Shown: positions 1-7,889 of the stretch, one piece after another
Layout of the letters: each line of letters begins with the position of its first letter
Numbering within the stretch: position 1 is the stretch's first letter
From: Vibrio zhugei
Lineage (GTDB): Bacteria > Pseudomonadota > Gammaproteobacteria > Enterobacterales > Vibrionaceae
NCBI RefSeq assembly: GCF_003716875.1
Contig: NZ_CP033078.1
Location: 1,550,001 to 1,614,000, forward strand
Direction of reading: 5' to 3'
Length of the DNA stretch: 64,000 nucleotides
Made by a program: the position numbers and the translations under genes
Notes under the pieces: generated by a model
Told to the model about the DNA's origin: nothing
Seen by the model: the letters and a program-made list of their open reading frames with translations, nothing else
The model's database searches: none

Positions 1-1
1 G

Positions 2-1441
2 ATAAAATCCGGTATGGTGTCAACCTTTGATTGGTTCTTCTTACTGTCCGGTGATTTCTTCGTGATTGCCTGTATTCTTATCGCGTTTTCCCCTCTAGGC
101 CGTGTAAGAATTGGTGGTACCGATGCAACACCCGATTATTCCTACTCTGGATGGTTAGCGATGCTGTTTGCCGCCGGTATGGGGATCGGTTTAGTGTTCT
201 TCGGTGTGTCAGAGCCCATGTCTCATTTCAGTACGGCACTCGGTGGTACTGTGATGGAAAATGGCATTCGAACCGACTGGGCACCTCTTGATGGAGCATT
301 GAACGATCCAGAACTCGCTCGTCAGTTAGGAATGGCATCGACCATTTATCATTGGGCATTGCATCCATGGGCAATTTATTCTTTGTTGGCGTTAGGATTA
401 GCTATCTTTTCGTTTAATAAAGGGTTACCTCTTACTATGCGTTCAATTTTCTATCCACTTTTTGGCGAACGCGTTTGGGGATGGACTGGTCATATCATTG
501 ATATTTTAGCGGTTATCGCAACGGTCTTTGGTCTTGCGACCTCGCTGGGATTCGGAGCAGAACAAGCGGCCACAGGATTGAACTTCTTATTTGGTGTTCC
601 GTTGACGGATACGACCAAAGTGGTCTTGATCGTATGTATTACAGCGCTAGCCTTAATGTCCGTACTCGCGGGTATGGATAGTGGTGTGAAACGTTTGTCT
701 GAGATCAATATGATCGTCGCCGGGGTATTACTGTTCTTTATCGTGTTTGCCGGACCAACAATGCAAATCCTAGAAGGTTTTTTCACTAACCTCGTGGGAT
801 ATGTTGAATACTTCCCGCAATTATCGATGCCTTTTGGACGTGAAGACTTGAACTACTCACAAGGTTGGACTGCGTTCTATTGGGCTTGGTGGATATCTTG
901 GTCACCATTCGTAGGTATGTTCATCGCACGTGTCTCTCGCGGTCGCTCAGTTCGTGAGTTTATTGTGTGTGTGATGCTCGTCCCTTCTTTGGTTTGTGTT
1001 TTTTGGATGACCGCATTCGGTGGCACCGCGATTGATCAGTACTTGAACCATGGCTATGAAGCGGTGAAAAATGCAGAACTCTCACTAAAACTGTTTAAAA
1101 TGTTGGAAATTATGCCTTGGCATTCTATTACCTCATTTGTTGGCATTGTTTTAGTGATTGTCTTCTTCATTACGTCATCGGACTCCGGATCATTGGTTAT
1201 TGATACGATCGCGTCAGGCGGTAAAGTAGAGTCACCAACGCCACAACGTGTTTTCTGGTGTACTTTTGAAGGCTTAGTTGCTATCGCACTGATGCTTGGT
1301 GGCGGTTTAGCATCCACCCAAGCAATGGCTGTCGCGACAGGCTTCCCCTTCACAATCGTACTCATCGTCGCCACGATTTCACTCATCAAAGGCCTCATGT
1401 CCGAGCCTAGAGCTAAGAAAATCATCAGTCCCAAAAGTTAG
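2..1441 (+). CDS. BCCT-family betaine/choline/carnitine transporter (5' end outside window)
   Basis: Secondary transporter of the inner membrane, family BCCT, taking up trimethylammonium compounds such as glycine betaine for osmoprotection. The reading frame is open to the first base of the window and begins within an early transmembrane helix, so roughly 50-60 N-terminal residues are missing. Visible marks are the GMGIG motif followed by FFGVSEP (the substrate/cation site helix) and the tryptophan-rich helix FYWAWWISWSPFVGMF followed by ISRG-like VSRGRS. A GMGIG rather than GIGID motif suggests Na+ rather than H+ coupling, by analogy with BetP versus BetT. The C-terminal tail is short, so no long osmosensing domain is seen. 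The exact substrate cannot be told from sequence. A strong terminator follows. Confidence 0.9.
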   Translation: MKSGMVSTFDWFFLLSGDFFVIACILIAFSPLGRVRIGGTDATPDYSYSGWLAMLFAAGMGIGLVFFGVSEPMSHFSTALGGTVMENGIRTDWAPLDGALNDPELARQLGMASTIYHWALHPWAIYSLLALGLAIFSFNKGLPLTMRSIFYPLFGERVWGWTGHIIDILAVIATVFGLATSLGFGAEQAATGLNFLFGVPLTDTTKVVLIVCITALALMSVLAGMDSGVKRLSEINMIVAGVLLFFIVFAGPTMQILEGFFTNLVGYVEYFPQLSMPFGREDLNYSQGWTAFYWAWWISWSPFVGMFIARVSRGRSVREFIVCVMLVPSLVCVFWMTAFGGTAIDQYLNHGYEAVKNAELSLKLFKMLEIMPWHSITSFVGIVLVIVFFITSSDSGSLVIDTIASGGKVESPTPQRVFWCTFEGLVAIALMLGGGLASTQAMAVATGFPFTIVLIVATISLIKGLMSEPRAKKIISPKS

Positions 1442-1470
1442 GGCCTGAATTATTCATGATTGTATCGTCA

Positions 1471-1495
1471 AAGGCCTCGTTTAGAGGCCTTTTTT
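1471..1495 (+). terminator. Rho-independent terminator after BCCT gene
   Basis: Inverted repeat AGGCCTC / GAGGCCT with a short loop followed by TTTTTT, 30 bp after the transporter stop codon. Confidence 0.85.
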
Positions 1496-1816
1496 ATGAA
1501 TGGTTTACAAACAATCACGAAGGGTGGCATTTTGAACCTCCCCTCCTTTTGTGTTAGGATTTATGCAGTTGAATAAAAGAGGAGATATATTTTGGGTTCA
1601 AGAGCGAGTTTCTCACTCCGTTCCATCAAAGCGCATTTAAGACCACTGATTTCCATATCGCATATTGATATTTGTTCCTGACATCACTGATCTAGCCTTG
1701 TTTCGACCACGTCGATGCATAATGAGTAGAGTCTTTGGATATGTCAGTTTTGTCATCAATCACCTTTCAAATCCAGACACCATCTACTCCAATAACAATG
1801 AAAAAAGGAGTCAGTT
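1496..1816. other. Intergenic region, no supported gene
   Basis: About 320 bp between the BCCT terminator and the sugar-porter remnant. A ribosome-site-like AAGAGGAG near 1578-1585 is followed by a TTG-started frame of only about 25 codons, which I do not support as a gene. No convincing promoter or RNA was recognised. Confidence 0.4.
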
Positions 1817-2767
1817 ATGTCTGCAATCTCAAATTACAAAACACAATTTATTATTATGATTTTTAGCGCGGTTGCGCTAAGCGGTATTCTGCTAGGTTTT
1901 GATACTGCCGTCATGTCGACGATCATCGCATCCGTATCGACTCAATTCCAATTAGATTCTCTCAGTTTATCTTGGGCAATGCTTAATATTGGAATTGGCG
2001 TCATCGCTGGTGTATTTGGTGCCAGTTGGTTGGCCGCACGTATGGGAAGAAAAAACGCAATGTTACTGGCCAGCGTACTTTTCCTAGTATCATCATTAGG
2101 GTCATCTCATGCTGATACGTTTTCGTGGTTTGTTTTCTTTAGAATCGCGAGTGCCATGTCCGTAGGCATTGTAGCGGTTGTATTACCACTCTATATTAGT
2201 GAAGTCATCCCAAGAGATGAACAAGGTAAACTCAACTGGTTTCAAAGCGGAACCCTGATCACGACGTTAATCGGTTTGTTTATCCTTGGCTTTTTTCTAG
2301 CTCATCAAATACCGACGACAACACAAACTTGGCACGGCTTACTTCAGCTAGAACTTTATCCATGTTTCCTATTTGCAAGCGTCATTTTATTTATGCCCGA
2401 CTCACCTCGTTGGCTTGCAATGGTACAACGCCAAAATGATGCCTTTTTAACGTTAGAAAAGATGGTAGACGTCCATTACGCCCAAGTGATGTTAGTGGAT
2501 ATTGAGGCTTCACTCAAAGAAAGAGATTTAATTTCAAAAGAGCCGGTATCGATGCTGACTCTGATGAAGCAGTCGTATTTTTGGGCCTTTACATTATTCG
2601 GTTTGGGTCTTGCTTTGTTACAGCAATTTATTGGGCCACTCGATTGGACAGCCGTGTTTTCAACTTCAATGAGCCAATGGTTCGGTTATACCGATACGCT
2701 CATCTTCATGGCGGCATGGATTGCAGTGTTCCCGGTTTCTGGTTATCTCTCATCACGCCAATATTAG
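1817..2767 (+). pseudogene. Truncated MFS sugar-porter-like transporter
   Basis: A membrane protein of 316 codons resembling the sugar-porter branch of the major facilitator superfamily. It shows an N-terminal helix with GFDTAVMS, the loop 2-3 motif as ARMGRKN, PLYISEVIPRDEQGK after helix 5-6, and PDSPRWL before the central loop, all in the family order. It has a good ribosome site (AAAGGAG) before the ATG. Family members are about 450-500 residues with 12 helices. This one stops after about helix 8 (GYLSSRQY, then stop), so the last third is missing. The helix-7 QQLSG-type motif is also degraded (QQFIG). The other frames after the stop do not restore a recognisable C-terminus. I read it as a decayed gene, but a short expressed protein cannot be excluded. 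Confidence 0.6.
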
Positions 2768-2892
2768 CGCTAGGTCTCATATTGAAATTAACCAATGTGA
2801 CCAAAGCCTGATATTACCCCAAAAGCATTCGTCACTATTGTGCAGAAGTGAGAATATTATTACTAACGAAGTCGAGATGGTAATAAGGGGTA

Positions 2893-3075
2893 ATGATGGA
2901 TCACTTAAAATCACAACAACCACAAGATGGCATGTGGACGCGTATGTTCCATTTACTTGCCCAAGCTGGCCAAGCGTCACAACCATTTGAAGGCAGTGAA
3001 CTCTTGATTGAAACATATCACGATAATGATGAAAGCTATCATTCCGTGTTTGAGCAAGAAATACCAAATAAGTAA
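2893..3075 (+). CDS. Small hypothetical protein (60 aa)
   Basis: Sixty codons with a good ribosome site (AAGGGG) upstream and a clear terminator downstream, which supports a real gene. The product is soluble, acidic at the C-terminus and rich in His, Gln and Ser. It has no signal peptide or membrane segment. I do not recognise a family. The second codon is also ATG, so the start could be three bases later. Confidence 0.5.
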   Translation: MMDHLKSQQPQDGMWTRMFHLLAQAGQASQPFEGSELLIETYHDNDESYHSVFEQEIPNK

Positions 3076-3095
3076 CGATTTTCTGTACAGATGAA

Positions 3096-3124
3096 TAAAG
3101 GCCCCCTAGGGTGCCTTTATTTTA
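3096..3124 (+). terminator. Terminator-like hairpin
   Basis: AAAGGC and GCCTTT arms around a CCCCTAGGGT centre, followed by ATTTTAT. It ends the small gene at 2893-3075 and may also serve the convergent gene. Confidence 0.7.
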
Positions 3125-3158
3125 TCAGCTTAAGGTAACCACACAGAAAGATTCACAC

Positions 3159-3932
3159 TTAAACATCTTCCAATAATTCTAACTCTTGTAATACGGTCGC
3201 TTCTTTTGCTGTAGTTCCTACAATTTCTTGATGAAGCTTGGCTCTTGCTCGATAAGCCAAATTCTCCAAGGTGGTTCCCTGTAGCTTCAACAGCTGATGG
3301 AACATGGGGTACAGTTCTCCAAGCGTTTGGCTTAATCCATTATCGACCGCCTGTAACGCTTTCGGACTCAATCGCTCAACTTCAACATTGACGACATCTC
3401 CGACGAACTTCATCTCGATAATTTGAATATTGCTAAGCGTCGCGTCAATACTGATGGTCATGCGCCCTGCCTCAGCATCCACCTGCTCGACAACACCTTT
3501 CATTCCATTGATGGCCAGATAAGCTTCGGGAACGAGGCTCTTTAACCAACCATCGTCCACAGGGAAAGAAACCTCTAAACGCAAAATATCCTCATGCCTG
3601 AGCATAGACTGAATTTCGCTTTGAAAATCTATTTGACCGGTAATGACTCGATATTCGTCATGAGGATCAGTACAACCAAGAGAGACAACATTCACCAGAG
3701 AATGGAGCGCTGCTGTCGAGAGTGTTGAATTCATTGCACACGCATCAAGAGAACAAAACAACGCATCCCCCTCAAGCCGAGCAACCGGTACTTTTACACC
3801 ATCGATAATCAACTCCGAACCAACCTCAAGTTGAGAAGAGAGTGATTGGTGAACTCGAATACCTAATTCAACAGGTCGACACGCACTGACCGCGGTGACC
3901 TTTCCAACTGAACGAGAATAATTTGTAAACAT
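3159..3932 (-). CDS. Riboflavin-synthase-like (lumazine-binding fold) protein, catalytically degenerate
   Basis: 257 residues. Two tandem lumazine-binding (riboflavin synthase alpha) barrels can be traced. Repeat 1 begins MFTNYSRSVG, where true synthases have MFTGI, runs through IDGVKVPV (normally NGVCLTV-like) and ends GCTDPHD. Repeat 2 begins at ITGQIDF (normally SGHVD), has AINGMKGVVEQV (normally VDGVSLTV) and ends VGDVVNVEVE, the family's VGD-VN-E signature. The order fits the family, but several residues known to bind or turn over lumazine are changed. A helical extension of about 45 residues follows. I therefore doubt riboflavin synthase activity. A lumazine/flavin-binding role like that of photobacterial lumazine protein is one possibility. 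The genes on either side are unrelated. The ribosome site is weak (AAGGTG). Confidence 0.65.
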   Translation of the reverse strand: MFTNYSRSVGKVTAVSACRPVELGIRVHQSLSSQLEVGSELIIDGVKVPVARLEGDALFCSLDACAMNSTLSTAALHSLVNVVSLGCTDPHDEYRVITGQIDFQSEIQSMLRHEDILRLEVSFPVDDGWLKSLVPEAYLAINGMKGVVEQVDAEAGRMTISIDATLSNIQIIEMKFVGDVVNVEVERLSPKALQAVDNGLSQTLGELYPMFHQLLKLQGTTLENLAYRARAKLHQEIVGTTAKEATVLQELELLEDV

Positions 3933-4159
3933 GACACCTTACACCTAATGAGTTCATCATGCTTGATGCGTTAACCTACAGAGGTTGAGCGCCAGCAGGA
4001 CAAGATTTTTACCGCAATATTAGAATAGTATAAATACTCTATAGTTTGAATAAATACATTGAGAATAGTTAGATTACCAAAATAGTACGCTTCACGATCA
4101 TGATAGGCACGACTCATAACAGAATAGAAGAGTCAGTGCCATCACTATCAAACCATCGT

Positions 4160-4609
4160 TTACTGGGCCACACTCGCTAATTGGACGCTGTTATTACGAG
4201 TCAGGTTACGTTGAAATAATGCGGGTAAGTCTTGTGTATCCGCCACCGAGACGGCATTTAATGAGGACTGTTGAGGCACAGCGATATGATGTCTTTCCGC
4301 GACGGTACGCACCGCTGACATTTCAATGCTGTCACCTTGTTTATGTTGTTTTAAAAACGCCTTATCCTCCGGCGTTAACTGAGCAGATTGACCGCCTGGT
4401 AAATAAATCGTGCCATTGGAAAAATCGACAGCGAATGCCACGATACCGGGTATGAAGAAAAACAACAGTCCAACAGCATCCAAAGCAACAATACCGGCAT
4501 CAAGTCTGCCATCCACCTGACCTTTACGTTCAGGGTAAATAATGGTGCCACAACCCACAATATTCGTTACAAAGATCGCTCCCATGAAAATCGTCAATAG
4601 TTTTTTCAT
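4160..4609 (-). CDS. Small predicted lipoprotein of unknown function
   Basis: 149 residues. The N-terminus is a lipoprotein signal (MKKLL, hydrophobic run, lipobox IVGC with Cys20), so the mature protein is membrane-anchored. Residues about 20-70 carry CGTIIYPERKGQ, a hydrophobic segment with LLFFFIPGIVAFAVDF, then NGTIYLPGG. This arrangement is seen in a conserved family of small proteobacterial lipoproteins of unknown role. The C-terminal half is polar and likely disordered. The start is supported by GGAGAG upstream of the ATG. Confidence 0.7.
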   Translation of the reverse strand: MKKLLTIFMGAIFVTNIVGCGTIIYPERKGQVDGRLDAGIVALDAVGLLFFFIPGIVAFAVDFSNGTIYLPGGQSAQLTPEDKAFLKQHKQGDSIEMSAVRTVAERHHIAVPQQSSLNAVSVADTQDLPALFQRNLTRNNSVQLASVAQ

Positions 4610-4831
4610 CCTAACTCTCCCTCATTGCTTATCGGTTCAATTTAGTATTCCTTTCATCAATTAAATTACCTTGATACAGACGACTTATCAATCGACTCTC
4701 TTGGTAATTGACGAGAAAATGATGTCAACCGCACGAACAATGCTCAGTCAAGTATTGAATAAGGAAGGATGACAATATACGCCAATGAGAGACGCGCATC
4801 ATGAGGATAAATAGAGTGGACTATAGAAATG

Positions 4832-4862
4832 AAAAAAGCCTGCTAAAAATAGCAGGCTTTTA
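4832..4862 (-). terminator. Terminator downstream of the tRNA-Val pair (bidirectional shape)
   Basis: AAAAAAGCCTGCTA and TAGCAGGCTTTTTA arms. A-rich on the left and T-rich on the right, so it can act in either direction. It lies 5 bp past the tRNA 3' end. Confidence 0.85.
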
Positions 4863-4867
4863 AAAAC

Positions 4868-4944
4868 TGGTGCGTCTGAGTGGATTCGAACCACCGACCC
4901 CCGCCATGTCAAGGCGATACTCTAACCAACTGAGCTACAGACGC
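4868..4944 (-). tRNA. tRNA-Val (anticodon GAC)
   Basis: 77 nt including an encoded CCA. Acceptor arms GCGTCTG/CAGACGC, anticodon loop TTGACAT on a CGCC/GGCG stem giving GAC (Val, GUC/GUU codons), T-arm GGTTCGAATCC. It differs from its neighbour mainly in one acceptor-stem pair. Confidence 0.97.
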
Positions 4945-4960
4945 TAAATGTGTTTTCCTA

Positions 4961-5037
4961 TGGTGCGTCCGAGTGGATTCGAACCACCGACCCCCGCCAT
5001 GTCAAGGCGATACTCTAACCAACTGAGCTACGGACGC
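4961..5037 (-). tRNA. tRNA-Val (anticodon GAC)
   Basis: 77 nt with encoded CCA. Acceptor GCGTCCG/CGGACGC and the same GAC anticodon loop as the copy 16 bp away. It is the promoter-proximal member of a two-tRNA transcript. Confidence 0.97.
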
Positions 5038-5056
5038 ATTCCAAGGAACGGGAAGA

Positions 5057-5085
5057 ATATTAACGGCTGTGATGAAGCGACGCAA
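5057..5085 (-). promoter_or_regulatory. Sigma-70-type promoter of the tRNA-Val pair
   Basis: On the minus strand, TTGCGT (-35), a 17-bp spacer and TAATAT (-10), ending about 20 bp before the first tRNA. Confidence 0.65.
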
Positions 5086-5148
5086 GAAAAAAATCTCAGT
5101 TTTTGAATCAGTTGCCGCTTAGATGAACAATTTGTTCACTTTTAAGCC

Positions 5149-5841
5149 TTATTGCTCATTAAAAAGTGTGGGCAAGGCATTTTGCTCCATCTCATCAAAC
5201 ACGACATTATAATTTTCCGTATAAGTACAATGTGGTTGTCGGCTGCAAGTAAAGAAGCGCCGACCTTTATACTCACCTTGAGAGGCCACTTTCAAAATCA
5301 TGGGACTACCACAGCGTTTGCAGAAACGCACTTCTTTATCCGGTTCAATTAAGTCAATATGTGTTGCCAGTAAACGGCGTAATTTCCCAACCTGATAACT
5401 CAATTTTATATTAGCGCCAATTAAGGGCAGGTTCGCCGATTTACAGACTTGCATGACCAGTTTTTCGCGCTCAACTTTGCCTTTATCTAACGCTTTACCA
5501 TTATCCAATTCCAACACCACTCGAGGCTCTAGCGTACGCGCATCACACACCAAATAATCAAAATAGCTCCGAGAAATATAGTTATTTGCAATAAACCACG
5601 CCTTCTTATTCGTCGCTTTATGCGGTGTGAGCACTGAGCTCATGGCGACTCGGGTTAACACCACACCATGTTCACCAACCGCAGCAACCAGTGCATTATA
5701 GAAAGCTCCTTCATTGGCCGACAAAACGGGGCCTTTTACACGATATTGATAACGTTTGGTGTCTTCCTGCTTCAACACATACTTTTGAATCACATAAAAA
5801 AACGTCACTAAAATTGCGACAACAATAAAGATGTCGAACAT
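5149..5841 (-). CDS. Membrane-anchored DUF2726 protein with topoisomerase-type zinc ribbon
   Basis: 230 residues from the ATG chosen here, which has GAGGAG upstream. A longer frame to 5892 lacks that site. Residues 1-20 form a transmembrane segment (MFDIFIVVAILVTFFYVI). Residues about 40-160 match DUF2726, a PD-(D/E)XK-nuclease-like domain, with FDYLVCD and LELDNGKAL as the likely acidic motif positions. The C-terminus has a topoisomerase I-type C4 zinc ribbon: CKRCGSPM, then CSRQPHC after GEYKGRRFF. Membrane-tethered nucleic-acid binding or cleavage is an inference from these domains. No direct function is known to me. A terminator separates it from cheV's 3' side. Confidence 0.8.
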   Translation of the reverse strand: MFDIFIVVAILVTFFYVIQKYVLKQEDTKRYQYRVKGPVLSANEGAFYNALVAAVGEHGVVLTRVAMSSVLTPHKATNKKAWFIANNYISRSYFDYLVCDARTLEPRVVLELDNGKALDKGKVEREKLVMQVCKSANLPLIGANIKLSYQVGKLRRLLATHIDLIEPDKEVRFCKRCGSPMILKVASQGEYKGRRFFTCSRQPHCTYTENYNVVFDEMEQNALPTLFNEQ

Positions 5842-5956
5842 ATGAGCACTACTCCTCAAATCATCCAAATGCCTTGTTAGGCCACTGTTCATTCATGCTT
5901 CATTTTGAAATCATTAAAGCTTTCATTCAGTTACTCAACCAAGTTTACACGAAACA

Positions 5957-5991
5957 TAAAAAAACGGAGCATGAAGTGCTCCGTTTTTTTG
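5957..5991 (-). terminator. Terminator after cheV (bidirectional shape)
   Basis: AAAAAAACGGAGCA / TGCTCCGTTTTTTT perfect arms with a TGAAG loop, 14 bp past the cheV stop. Confidence 0.88.
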
Positions 5992-6004
5992 TCATCCACG
6001 CTAG

Positions 6005-6976
6005 CTACTCAAAAACATACTTATCCATGAGAGAGACCATTTTACCAATTTCAGGTTTGGTAATCGTATCGTTGGCGCCAAGCGCCAGGGCTTTCTCTCG
6101 GTTATCTTCACTCATGATAGATGAAAACATAATGATAGGCATATCGCTGTAGTCTGAATGCTCACGCAAACGCTTCAATAAGTGCATACCGTCCATTCTC
6201 GGCATCTCTACATCCGTCACGATGGCGTCGACAAAGGTCGTAACATTCACCCCTTCGGACTTGGCATGCTCGGCTAATTCAGTGAGTTTTTCATGGGCTT
6301 CTCCGCCATCCTTACAGGCGATAATATTAAAGCCTGCCGAGGTCAGCGTATCCTGAATAAGACTGCGAATAAATGCTGAGTCATCCACCAGCATAATCGT
6401 CTTGGCATTGCGTTTTGCGATCATGGCTTGATTTAAATCGACGCTACGGTCAATGGTCACGTCGTATTTTTCCATACTCAATTCTGGATTAATATCGGCA
6501 ATTATTTTTTCAAAATCCAAAATCATAATCAGTTTGTCTTCTTTGCGGACCACCGCGACGACACAATCTTGCTCTCCCGCCTCCAAAAATTGACTCGGCG
6601 ATTCGACATCATTCCATGAGATACGGTGGATGCGACTGACGCTATCAATTAAAAAGCCATTCGTCATACGATTGAAATCCGTCACAATCACAAATTTTTT
6701 CTCAATATCGCTTTGTACGGGTACCCCTAACCAGCCGGCTAAATCAACAAGCGGTGTCAAAATATCTCGAGAAGAGAACACCCCAATCATATGTGGCTGA
6801 GCGTTAGGATAATCCGTGGTTTCAGGAACGCGAATCACTTCCCGTACTTTCGCAACGTTAATGCCGTAATAACACGTTTTTGTTTTACCATTTGGCAAAT
6901 GTTTTTCTAAATGAAATTCGATAATTTCAAGTTCATTTGTTCCACTTTCTAGTAAAATTGCATCACTTTTGCTCAT
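6005..6976 (-). CDS. cheV: Chemotaxis coupling protein CheV (CheW domain + receiver)
   Basis: 323 residues. The N-terminal two thirds is a CheW-like domain (IIEFHLE, VREVIRVPE, GVFSSRDILTPLVDL, RIHRISW). The C-terminal third is a phosphoacceptor receiver with MLVDDSAF, the acceptor aspartate in DAIVTDVEMPRMDG, and KP near the end. CheV couples methyl-accepting chemoreceptors to CheA and tunes signalling by its own phosphorylation. The start MSKSD was chosen because CheV proteins begin right before the CheW domain. An upstream frame to 7042 has no family match. It stands alone, not in a che operon, which is usual for vibrio cheV genes. Confidence 0.92.
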   Translation of the reverse strand: MSKSDAILLESGTNELEIIEFHLEKHLPNGKTKTCYYGINVAKVREVIRVPETTDYPNAQPHMIGVFSSRDILTPLVDLAGWLGVPVQSDIEKKFVIVTDFNRMTNGFLIDSVSRIHRISWNDVESPSQFLEAGEQDCVVAVVRKEDKLIMILDFEKIIADINPELSMEKYDVTIDRSVDLNQAMIAKRNAKTIMLVDDSAFIRSLIQDTLTSAGFNIIACKDGGEAHEKLTELAEHAKSEGVNVTTFVDAIVTDVEMPRMDGMHLLKRLREHSDYSDMPIIMFSSIMSEDNREKALALGANDTITKPEIGKMVSLMDKYVFE

Positions 6977-7520
6977 AATTGTCACATCATTCGAAAATTG
7001 GGAGTGGGTTCTAAAGTACACCGTATGTCTCGTAGTCACCATCGAGCGAGACCACGCTATCTTGGGTATAAATTACAACAGTGCTTCTATATAGATTTAC
7101 CAGGTTGGATATTCTAAGCCACCCTTACCTATTTAGTATTAGTACTTATTTTCAATATATTAATTAACGCTTAGCATAACCACATAAGTGAAAATTACAA
7201 TCCTATCAACTCAATAACATCTCTTTTTTGTGACGCAGGAGAACGATGCGGAATCCACTTATTTCAATAAGACTTTAGTTGCTATTCAGGCCTTCGTCTA
7301 GTCATCCAATCGTGTTTAAAACAGAGGCTCCGCGTAATGCATACCTAGCCTCCAGCAAGGAGGCGAGTCAAAATGTAATCCCTTAGGCTGTTTCGCTCCC
7401 GAACTGTGCCATATATAACGTTATTCCTCCCGCACCTATCGTCAATAGAACTATACTTAATAGGTAGATATGCCAAATATCCTTCATCCACTTTTTATCA
7501 CCGGAATACAGGAGGCAATT
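6977..7520. other. Non-coding region with two mutually exclusive hairpins
   Basis: About 540 bp between cheV (leftward) and the small gene at 7521 (rightward). The cheV promoter must lie in the left part but I cannot place it. At 7324-7364 GAGGCT can pair with AGCCTC (7347-7352), and the overlapping GCCTCC can instead pair with GGAGGC (7359-7364). This is the geometry of a leader switch. No known riboswitch class was recognised. Confidence 0.45.
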
Positions 7521-7754
7521 ATGGAACGCGACGATTTAGGAATCTGTTTAAACTATCGTTTACTCGGGCATCACTTACATTCGACATTTACAAGTGTCCG
7601 TGCCTATAAAGTTGATTCATCTGAGCACAATGAAGTGATCGTGATTTTCTCTAGCCCTCAGATGACAGGGCGAGATGTACTGAAATCCATGGATACCGAG
7701 GACGATCTTGAATGGCGTGCGGAGCATCTGTGCTGTGAAACCTGTCATTTTTAG
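7521..7754 (+). CDS. Small hypothetical protein (77 aa)
   Basis: Starts at an ATG preceded by AGGAGG at ideal spacing. The longer in-frame start at 7470 has no such site. The product is soluble and slightly acidic, with a Cys-rich tail (LCCETCHF). No domain is recognised. CCxxC at the very end could bind metal, but that is only a guess. It lies between cheV and the export operon and is not evidently co-transcribed with either. Confidence 0.55.
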   Translation: MERDDLGICLNYRLLGHHLHSTFTSVRAYKVDSSEHNEVIVIFSSPQMTGRDVLKSMDTEDDLEWRAEHLCCETCHF

Positions 7755-7889
7755 CTAAGATTCGTCAAAAAATGTGGAGCGCAGTGATGTTTTTACATTC
7801 CTTGTATGCATCAAAGTGATTGCTATGCTATATGTCTGACTTATAATCATTTATTCAGCTTATCCTAACCAAGGTTGGTTACATATACA

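Noticed and set aside
1665..1859. 64-codon gene upstream of the sugar-porter remnant
   Set aside because: Overlaps the remnant, has no ribosome site and shows no coding character.
4868..5037. tRNA-Asp reading of the two tRNAs near 4.9 kb
   Set aside because: The plus strand shows GTC, but the tRNAs are on the minus strand and the loop reads TTGACAT, so the anticodon is GAC (Val).
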